DNA of 17,644 nucleotides from Phoronis ovalis (Eukaryota; Phoronida; Phoronidae): positions 1 through 17,644 of the forward strand of contig JAOXYB010098493.1 of the NCBI GenBank assembly GCA_028565635.1, written 5' to 3'. Below the pieces are notes generated by a model. That model had not been told where the DNA came from. It did not search any database and was given only the letters and a program-made list of their open reading frames with translations. Numbering within the stretch: the stretch's first letter is position 1; each line of letters starts with the position of its first letter. A program made the position numbers and the translations under genes. Below are positions 10,258 to 17,644 of the stretch, in pieces.

Positions 10258-10307
10258 CTGAAGTTTAACTATGGAGCACTATTCCCAAAGTCGAGCACCT
10301 GTTAACA
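10258..10307 (-). other. Candidate pseudo-exon or poison exon (50 nt)
   Basis: Seen: an acceptor TTTCCCACAG (AG at 10309-10308) and a near-consensus donor CAG|GTAAGA (GT at 10257-10256) bracket 50 bases with stops in all three frames. Entered from exon 1, translation would stop after one further codon (TGT TAA). It may be a productive-versus-unproductive splicing switch or simply a decoy pair. Nothing else supports use. Confidence 0.2.
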
Positions 10308-12106
10308 CTGTGGGAAATTTACTATGAACCATTTCTTTTATAAAAACTCAATTAGATCGCATTCAAATGAAACATTACCCTTGTCGTAGGGGTTGTGTAT
10401 ATTTATATACGTTCATTTAAAATGCTATAATTTGAACATGTCCAGACAATTGCTCAACTATAAAGAGATGCTTTTTACAAAAAATACAGAACATTTCAGA
10501 ATGTCAAGAAAACGTTGAAATATTGCTCATTTCTTCTAACAGAACCCCTATCCCAGAAGGATATACCTTTTACGTCAGTTGTATTCATTAAAAAGTTCAA
10601 AAACATGAAATTTATTGTGTTACGCTTAATTTATACTACAGTACCTATTTTACATGCATAATTTATCTTTTCTCTAACCGCTTAGTAATCTAGGATTAGT
10701 TATAAAAATAGTTCATACCGTCAATTGCCGCCGTTACCAAATGTTCACCTGAAGACAATATACCAGAGCAATGATTTGCTACTCTAATTCAACATCGTTC
10801 ATATCCTATCAAAAATCTTGTTCTTGGAAAACTGTGCTGCATTTCCGACCAATGGTTGTCTACTCTAATTATGCACACGGGTTTTTTAGTATATGTATAG
10901 GCTGTACTGGTTGTTTTGAACCTAGGTTTTGAACTAAATTTACTACCGTGTAAACGCATATCTTTGTATTCTACCTTTTAACACACAATATGAAACTACC
11001 TACAGTATTCCTATAATAAAATTGATTTTCCCATGTGCGCACTGTAAGTGTTTGCAAGCATGCAATGCATGGTATACAAAGTGTCCGTCATCCAACATAG
11101 ACACTAGGAGTACCCAAATGTAATTATTCTGAGTTTGGGTGACAATTCATGCTTTGGTCACTGCTTTGATCTTTTGTATTCAAGAAGTCTCAGATTTCAT
11201 TAATAACATTGATTTATCTTGGTTAATTTGTCAAATGGGGTTGAATAAACACCCACATTCATGTATAGTCTAAAGGTATTGGACATTGATTTTTACATAA
11301 GTATAATTTTATATGTATAGCATTAAAAGTTGTAATAACTAACTTTTATATTAATATCCGACAGTTGTCCAGTAACAAAGAAAGAAATGGCGGGTCAATT
11401 GCTTGACAATAGGCTAAGTGCAAAAAATCAAGATAACTCTAGCACAATAGTTAAGTATCAAAATTTGTTTCAGGTTACCTTCTTTATCTGCGTATAAATG
11501 TCTTTCCTTTAATTGCCGTCAAAACTATCCGTTTAAAGTTTTTCAATTTTTGTTTAAAGCTGTTAAAAAATATACCTGACTGGAAAGATGTGACCCCGGC
11601 TCGTGACAACTTGTTGTACGTAGAGCTTCTTGTGAAACAACCGGAAAATAACGTATAGTTTAAAGACTTTACTAGACATCGTTTGTCTTTCTCACCAAAT
11701 TCAAATTTGCACAGGTAATTGTTATCTTCAAAGTTATTAAGTCGCAATTGATTATTCGTGACAATAAGGCAGAAGCACCAAATCTCCAAAGTGCGGACAG
11801 TTAATTTCCTTATCAAACATGATGTTTGTTTGCTACTTGAAATATTCAAGTAATCCGTCTCCACTTAGTAGCCGTTTCTCTCCGTTTACCCCCTAGGGCT
11901 ATTCTAATAAGTTAATAAACTTGTTTGCCATCTAAAAACGTGGATAAATGACAGGAGGTCTTCATGAAAACCCGATGAGGAATTTATTTTTACTACCATT
12001 AATTATTTCGACCGGCGCTGCACATATTGGACCACTTATTCGCATTTACCTCATGAACAATATTTCTAAGTATCGTTTGTCCGGATTGTAGGTTGTCATG
12101 TTTGTT

Positions 12107-12131
12107 ATTGGATTGGTCACCGGATTGGTCA
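12107..12131. repeat. GGATTGGTCA direct repeat carrying three ATTGG pentamers
   Basis: GGATTGGTCA occurs at 12110-12119 and 12122-12131. ATTGG (the inverted CCAAT core) occurs at 12107, 12112 and 12124. It may be a chance duplication, or a clustered NF-Y-type site. I make no functional claim. Confidence 0.6.
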
Positions 12132-12683
12132 TTAGTGTTTATGACTGATACGTTTGGTTAGTACGCACGATATGACACTGCGCAAATGAAAATCTAACGA
12201 CGTGTATTGACAAGTGCAATACGCCATCTGGTGTCGTTTTTAACCGTTACACATTATTTGAAACATCAAAATGTGCGATAATTGTATATTTTATTTTCGA
12301 ATAAAGAATAATCGAAAAATTTTAAATATTTATTTTCATAATAAATACTGCTTAATTTTGCAAGATAGGTAGGCTCTCCTTTTTGTTGTGAAAATTACAA
12401 CATTATATTCCCTGACTAATTGGCTGGTAAATGATATTTATAAGTATTCCACTACAAATTACCACGCATGTCCAGCAATAAAAAAGAACTATTGACACAT
12501 ATGTAGTCTTGATTTCAAGGTAATAGACTTACTATGTTATAGGCTGTAACGTAATACACCTCTATTTACAAATTTAAATCAATTACATTCATTTTTGAGG
12601 ATTTTTTATCGGATTGTCTAGAGCATGAGCTAAACAATCACCTAAAAAAGCTACAAGATTAGACACAAGGTTAAAAAATTGTT

Positions 12684-12787
12684 GTATCAGTCGTGGCGAT
12701 GATGTCATATAACGTAATTACTTTCAAACCCGGTTTCAAACATACGATAACCAGAGATGATAACATCACATCATCACCATAGCTGTA
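12684..12787. repeat. Diverged inverted repeat of about 100 bp
   Basis: The arm at 12684-12712 (core GTGGCGATGATGTCATATAAC) is an imperfect reverse complement of 12761-12787 (core TAACATCACATCATCACCAT). They are separated by about 48 bases that contain a short direct repeat TTTCAAAC (12722-12729 and 12734-12741). The size suits a decayed MITE-like element or a cruciform-forming sequence. No clear target-site duplication was found. Confidence 0.4.
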
Positions 12788-14373
12788 CTACTTTGAATCA
12801 GTTGCAAAAGATTTGCTTTTTTGTTACATATATTTTGAATGCAATAGTACTTAGCAAACCAAATAATATAATGCATTAGTCTACATTCGTGCAAAATATA
12901 AAAAATTACCTTTAGCTTTGGAATGTAGCGCAGATGGGCACAATGCAGATCAAATTTTTAATAATGGGATTAGCTATCAGACAAATAGAACGATAACAAT
13001 AAGTAATGAAATGTATTTAATATACAATTCATAATTTTATTCAAAATTGATCAATTTTCATGTGCTCTTTCTTGTATGTAGCAATTTAATGAAGTGTAGG
13101 TAACCAAATTATAATTATAGGGATCTTGTATTAATGAACTACATCAGAATAGTATTTTTTTAAATTTATAAACAAGAACAAAGTTTTACAATTAATTAAA
13201 TTCAATTTTACAAAACAAATCTAATTAGGGAATGTAATTTTACACGAAAAGTTATTCCTTTATAAACTGTTTAGGTATTCTAAATTTCGGGCGTTAGTAC
13301 TCAAATGATTGACAGACAGAGGAGACAATATTTAATAACAACCAACTTTATGAACCCTGAAAAATTTAGTAGACACTTTCATATAACAATATTTACTTTA
13401 TGAAATGAATCTGGTGGTTTTTCATTCAATGTATGTACATAAACTTAACCCTGAGGGTGAGTCCGAGGCCTATTTCAATGACTGTGTATGTGCTGTTAAA
13501 CAAACACAAACTAGATATCTACTTAATTTTATATTTAATTCAAAATTTTGCTTACTGTTATGAATAAAAAGAAATTAACTGGAATAATTTAAATTAATAT
13601 ACACTTCCTGCGCATGTTTGCAAACCCTAAAGTTTAGTGTTACCATCATTATATATTCTGGACACGTAAACAATGAACTCTACAGCTGATCAATGCTGCT
13701 CTTAACTGACCTTTACAAAATACACTGGTGTATTTCAGAGTTCTACAAAGAGCATCCTTTAGCATCAAGTTTCTGAATACTCAGAACAAACAATGAATTT
13801 TCAAGCAGGTTTCCAGGGTCCTTTAAAGAACAGATAGCTAAAGCGTCGAGATGGTACCAATGTTTAGCAATACATATTTCTATTTAAGACAATTGTTTTA
13901 AATGCTGAAAAGTTGAATTGTTTTATAGTTTCAGTTTATTTTTAAAGATAATAGGGAATCAGTATTTCCTCTTAGATGCCTTCTAGCATTTTTTACCTTT
14001 TATTATATTAAATTTATTTAATGTTTGACTTATGAAATGAAAAACCAAATGTGTGCTTGCCTATTCTCGTTAGCAGAAAACTTCATAATGGTTCTTTTAT
14101 TCTTGGCTGGATTTGGCACCTCAGTATTTGCATATCCCATCTGAGCCTAATCAACACATGAACAGCATCATTGTATGAAAACCAAAACGTTTTAACACAT
14201 TAAATGAATACAACACCTTTCCAAGGTGTATTTTAGTAAATAGACTTAGATACTATTATAAAAACAAAAATTCATCTAGTCGGTGACTATAGTCAAATAC
14301 GTCTAGACTAGAAACTTTTAGATTTAAAAGCGAGGTATAAAACATCACGTAGTATAGATGTTCAAAGACCTTA

Positions 14374-14489
14374 GGGCTGCTTAGCGTGGTAAGGGATGCT
14401 ATAGAATGGGGATGGGCTGCTTGGCGTGGTAAGGGATGCTAGAATGGGGATGGGCTGCTTGGCGTGGTAAGGGATGCTAGAATGGGGAT
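14374..14489. repeat. 38-bp tandem repeat, three copies
   Basis: The copies are at 14374-14413 (40 bp, with an extra TA and one G/A difference), 14414-14451 and 14452-14489. The last two are identical. Each unit starts GGGCTGCTTGGCGTGGTAAG and is G-rich on the plus strand, in sharp contrast to the AT-rich surroundings. It is a minisatellite inside the long intron, with no coding potential that I recognise. Confidence 0.95.
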
Positions 14490-16325
14490 GTCTTTCATTG
14501 TTGACAGTTACGCACATCATTTCCCGAGCAAGTAAAATGAAATACAATTGTCCAGGAGTTTACATGCACCTTTAAAGCTTAAACTTCACATTATTTTGAT
14601 CCTTATTCAAACAGATGGCATGGCATTATAAAATATTTGCAAATAAATAATGAATTAAAAACATTATTTTGTACTTTTAGCGATGAAAAATGTTTTAACA
14701 TAGTGTAAATGATACTTTATTTTCAAAACATATTTCTTAGGAAAATAAAACAAAAACTCAAGCCGCATAATGTGTGTAAATAACGATGGTGGCGGTCGAT
14801 TTTACACTGCAAACACTCACTCGACCCCCACAAAGGTACATTCTACACAAACCTACAACTTTATTACGTATTTATAAATGTTTAAATAAGTGACACGTTT
14901 GCTGTTTATTACAACAAACAGTGCATTAAATGGTGAAGTGGTAATTATATATCCCCGACGTCCTTTTTTCATAAACTATAAACATTTACTTGTTTTATTA
15001 GACTATTTTTATTAGTAACACTAAATTTTCGCGATGATAGTTTGAATGTTCTTTTTAATACTAAGTGTGCTTTAACAGCAACAGACTTAATTTGCTATAG
15101 TAATGTTAGAATATTAAAGTATAGTAAAAACAAGCAGGCAAACAAAACAGTTAAACAAGGTGCTTTATCTTTTATCATTCTCTCTGAGGTATATACAGCT
15201 TTATTAAAAGTAATAAATCATACATTAATCAAAAGCAAAGCTTCAAATCCTAGAAGATTTCAAAAAACCCTCCAAATCTTTGTATCTAATTGAAGAGAGA
15301 TCATTTAAAAGTTATAAATAATCTTTAGCACAACAAAATTTGTCGTATTCTTTTAATTAATACAAAATCATAAATTCAAATAATTTTATTTCTCATAAAT
15401 CAACTGACAGTGATAATCATTATCGGCGCACACTATAGATAAAATTGCAACCGGTCTTTAAAGATGCTGATTTGCACTTGAAAAACAGCTAATAAAAAGT
15501 GATAATAGATGTATTTAACGTTTTATCCAGGAAACATTAATAGTTGTATTCTCGTCAACACGCGAAATCATGATTAAGAATATATTTGATTACACGTTTG
15601 GACACCGTGACGGTCAATGTCTTTATGCTGTAACATCACATTAAAAAAAATTATCATGTCAGCTCCCAACTGTTATACGTGATTATTCAAATATAACGTA
15701 TGCTTGTTATTTTTTTTATACATCTCAAATTTAGCATATTTAGCACTTCCTAACCGTAGCAATATTCATTCACAGTTTAGTTGCACAGAAAATAGCTTTA
15801 TAGTAACAATCGGTTATCTAATTTTAAGTGGAGTAAAAAACAAGATTATTTTAAAAAATGAAAGCCAAGATAAATGACTACCAATGTATAATCCTTATGT
15901 CTACAAAAACAAAGATATTTTGTAATTACTATATTAGTCACCACTTCTCTCATTTCCCAATTTGCTTATTTATGTAGTCCGGCATGTAGTCTTTTAATAC
16001 TGCAGTTTAAAAATAGGTAGAAATATTGAGCAACTTTCAAAGTTTCGCACGTCTATTTATTATACACGGCACTTCTGAAATATAAGCGAAAAAATGCCTG
16101 GGAAAATGAGTTTAGTATATACCCGAGACTATTATAACTAAAGCCCTTTGGTTTATTAAAATTTGATTTATCGCGTCACATTTTCTAACAGCGTATGTTA
16201 CTATAAAAGATAGAAAAATCACAAAGAATATAAACATATTTCCATATAATACATATTTCCAAAGCAGATGACATATAGAATTATCTTAAAAGAAAAATTA
16301 AAAATAAAAGCTATATAATGCTTAC

Positions 16326-16385
16326 CACTCCTTCTTTAAGTTCTTGCAGCAGATCATTCATACGTTGGTATGGTTCCATCGCCAT
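16326..16385 (-). CDS. Exon 1 (first coding exon) of the same gene
   Basis: Seen: an ATG at 16385-16383 opens 20 codons reading MAMEPYQRMNDLLQELKEGV. They end exactly at a good donor, GTG|GTAAGC (GT at 16325-16324). A second in-frame ATG at 16379-16377 has a better Kozak context (G at -3, G at +4), so translation may begin at residue 3. An in-frame TAA lies 15 bases upstream and no pyrimidine-rich acceptor precedes the ATG, so this is read as the initiating exon. Both the donor and the exon 2 acceptor are phase 0. After joining, hydrophobic residues fall at 9, 13, 16, 20, 23, (G27), 30, 34, 37, 41 and 44. This is a regular 4-3 heptad spacing that crosses the junction between V20 and C21, and it is the main reason I link two exons about 10.5 kb apart. 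The 60 bases are far too short to stand out as an ORF. The opposite strand has an 84-codon open frame here, which I take as a shadow. Confidence 0.72.
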
Positions 16386-16603
16386 GTAATCATCCACAAT
16401 TTACTTTGAAATTGCAGATTCGTCAAAACAATTCATTTTTAAGAATGTATAGAATAAAATTAGTTTTTTATGATTTCCAATTTGAAGATTGCTTCAACTT
16501 TTCTTTGTTTCCTTCATTTTCTCGGGATATCCCCCCTGTCGTCTGCTACACCACCTTGTTACATTGCTTGTTGTTTTCTGGTGCGTTCTCGTTGTTACGA
16601 CAG
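16386..16603 (-). promoter_or_regulatory. Predicted 5' leader with three short upstream ORFs
   Basis: If transcription starts near 16578, the leader contains three upstream ATGs, each ending before the main start. The first is ATG directly followed by TAA at 16564-16559, a minimal start-stop element. The second is a seven-residue ORF at 16517-16494 (MKETKKS). The third is an eleven-residue ORF at 16436-16401 (MNCFDESAISK), in frame with the main ORF and ending 15 bases before its ATG. Such elements usually reduce or condition translation of the main frame. The arrangement is seen in the sequence; its use depends on the unproven start site. Confidence 0.35.
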
Positions 16604-16610
16604 TTTTATA
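16604..16610 (-). promoter_or_regulatory. Candidate TATA box for the two-exon gene
   Basis: On the minus strand the sequence reads TATAAAA, about 220 bases upstream of the exon 1 ATG. A start site 25-30 bases downstream would fall near 16578 and give a leader of about 190 bases. Just upstream are a forkhead-like GTAAACA (16612-16618, minus strand) and a CCAAT pentamer at 16682-16686 (plus strand), roughly 100 bases before the predicted start site. In AT-rich DNA such matches are common by chance. The case rests on position alone, and a further upstream 5' UTR exon cannot be excluded. Confidence 0.35.
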
Positions 16611-16624
16611 ATGTTTACGAATAA

Positions 16625-17644
16625 TAATAAGCTCAGCTCAGGTTAAGAAAGCGTGTCTACCATGCTTGAGTATAAAATAAACCAATTATTTGAGTGGAAT
16701 CTCTTAACATAACATTTGTACGAGTTCTTGATATTATACAAAGGCACTAAAGTTTCCATTAAGCACCTTTCTGGGGGGGGGGGTATACATGTACACGAAA
16801 AACAGGTGCGTGTTTCAAAATCTTAGCCCCAGGCATCGAAAGTCATGATACCGCATCTTTCGACATTTTGGAAATGAATGTAGTAAAAATCATCTGACGC
16901 ATTAATGCTTTTGTTATGAATTTCTTTATACTTTTTCAGCGTTTTGAAAGCAGATTTTCTTGCTAATGTGTCTTTGACATTACGAAACAAGAAACAAAAC
17001 ACCCCTAACTTTAGCCTAGGACTTTAGGTTTGGTCGCACCCTTTCCTTCTTTAGCCTTATATTTTAAACCCATATAATTTTGGAATTCTTCTTATTTCTT
17101 AGAGTATCAAAATCCGCATACATCCTACAGCAGCGTGTTCTAGGATGCACTTCCAGTAGTACATAGTAATAGTACTCCCGGGTATAAACTCTTCTCCGTT
17201 AAGTAAGCCACTATTAAATCAATACAAGTTTTTGTCAGCTGGGCTACTATGTCAATATTATCTCGTACTGTTTGACTTTTAAGCCACTAACTGAGCGTTT
17301 TCCTTATCAAGGGTATTATGTTTTTCCTTCATTTACCTTTGTATAAATTATTGCTAGATTTTCTAAAAATCCTAAAATCAATGAAAATCTTAATAGCAAA
17401 CTGGTAACTTTAAGGCAATGTTTCTTGCAGCATTATCTCGATATATACGACTTGAAGCTAATTTTATAATCATAGATCTACGTGTACAGGAAGAAAATAA
17501 ATTTCAAAATATAATTATTTAGGAAATTAATATTGTGAGCAAAAAAATATTGCTTTTTTTAGATGAAGAAATAAATTTTTCATCCGCTCAGGCAGGGATC
17601 ATCATTATTACTGTACCGGTATTTCCTGGCGACTAAGAGGATAG
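16625..17644. other. Upstream flank of the two-exon gene, no gene supported
   Basis: No reading frame of note and no RNA gene is visible. The stretch holds the CCAAT pentamer at 16682-16686 and the G11 run at 16773-16783, both possibly part of the promoter region. The rest is AT-rich. Distal promoter elements or a non-coding first exon of the minus-strand gene could lie here. Confidence 0.5.
16773..16783. repeat. G11 homopolymer run
   Basis: Eleven consecutive G residues on the plus strand lie about 170 bases upstream of the candidate TATA box. Such runs are prone to length errors in sequencing and may vary between individuals. Confidence 0.9.

Larger units (their letters stand above)
5852..16325 (-). 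other. Long phase-0 intron (about 10.5 kb) joining exon 1 to exon 2
   Basis: The boundaries are GT at 16325-16324 (GTAAGC) and AG at 5853-5852 (TCTTTCTCTTGTAG). The sequence between is AT-rich, with many stops in every frame. No long reading frame in it looks like protein. I found no recognisable transposase, reverse transcriptase, tRNA or rRNA in it. Small features within it are listed separately: a 38-bp tandem repeat, a diverged inverted repeat, short duplications, an X-box-like element and three candidate optional exons. Other small exons could be hidden here, because exons of this gene can be as short as 60 bases. Confidence 0.68.

Noticed and set aside
11484-11864. 126-codon open frame on the minus strand inside the intron
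   Set aside because: It begins with GTG immediately after a stop codon and contains no ATG. No family resemblance is visible. One frame of this length is not surprising in 17.6 kb of AT-rich DNA on two strands. The weak donor-like GTAACC lies after the stop.
12910-12957. Minus-strand open piece DLHCAHLRYIPKLK ending at AAG|GTAATT
   Set aside because: No acceptor AG lies close enough upstream in frame before a TAA, and the donor is only moderate.
16370-16624. 84-codon plus-strand ORF
   Set aside because: It overlaps exon 1 and the predicted leader on the opposite strand. There is no splice or domain support, and the minus-strand exon explains the conserved-looking part.

Overview
The window looks like a piece of an animal nuclear genome. 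It is AT-rich, almost all of it is non-coding, and splice signals and a long intron are visible. The one clear gene encodes a metazoan-style signalling or adaptor protein. I lean towards a mollusc or another lophotrochozoan, but that is inference from general character and nothing in the window fixes the species. I see no prokaryotic operon, CRISPR array, rRNA, tRNA or intact mobile element.

The gene is on the minus strand and appears to have two coding exons. Exon 1 (16385 down to 16326) gives 20 residues and ends at a consensus donor, GTAAGC. Exon 2 (5851 down to 3713) starts after a pyrimidine-rich acceptor ending TTGTAG and gives 712 residues plus a TAG stop. The intron (16325 to 5852) is about 10.5 kb. 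Both junctions are phase 0, and the join continues a heptad pattern of hydrophobic residues without a break. The spliced product is 732 residues: an N-terminal helix, a long disordered stretch, a CxCC...CxC cysteine cluster, candidate phosphotyrosine motifs, a class II SH3 ligand and a C-terminal helix. The helix resembles the N-terminus of the INKA (FAM212) PAK4-inhibitor family. The family's characteristic PAK-binding box is not visible, so the assignment is tentative.

Reading in the direction of transcription (right to left): 16625-17644 is upstream DNA with little recognisable content. A TATA-like box lies at 16604-16610, followed by a predicted 5' leader with three very short upstream ORFs and then exon 1. 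The intron holds a three-copy 38-bp tandem repeat, a diverged inverted repeat, an X-box/CCAAT-like site, and three candidate optional or decoy exons (10258-10307, 9368-9442, 5915-5994). Two of these would truncate the protein if spliced in. Exon 2 is followed by a predicted 3' UTR of about 550 bases to an AATAAA at 3161-3156. From 3155 to 1 there is no gene I can support, only small repeats and a palindromic CRE-like site.

The main point for the reader is the reconstructed two-exon gene. The protein is probably a rapidly evolving adaptor with a conserved N-terminal helix. I found no convincing evidence for a previously undescribed multi-gene system.
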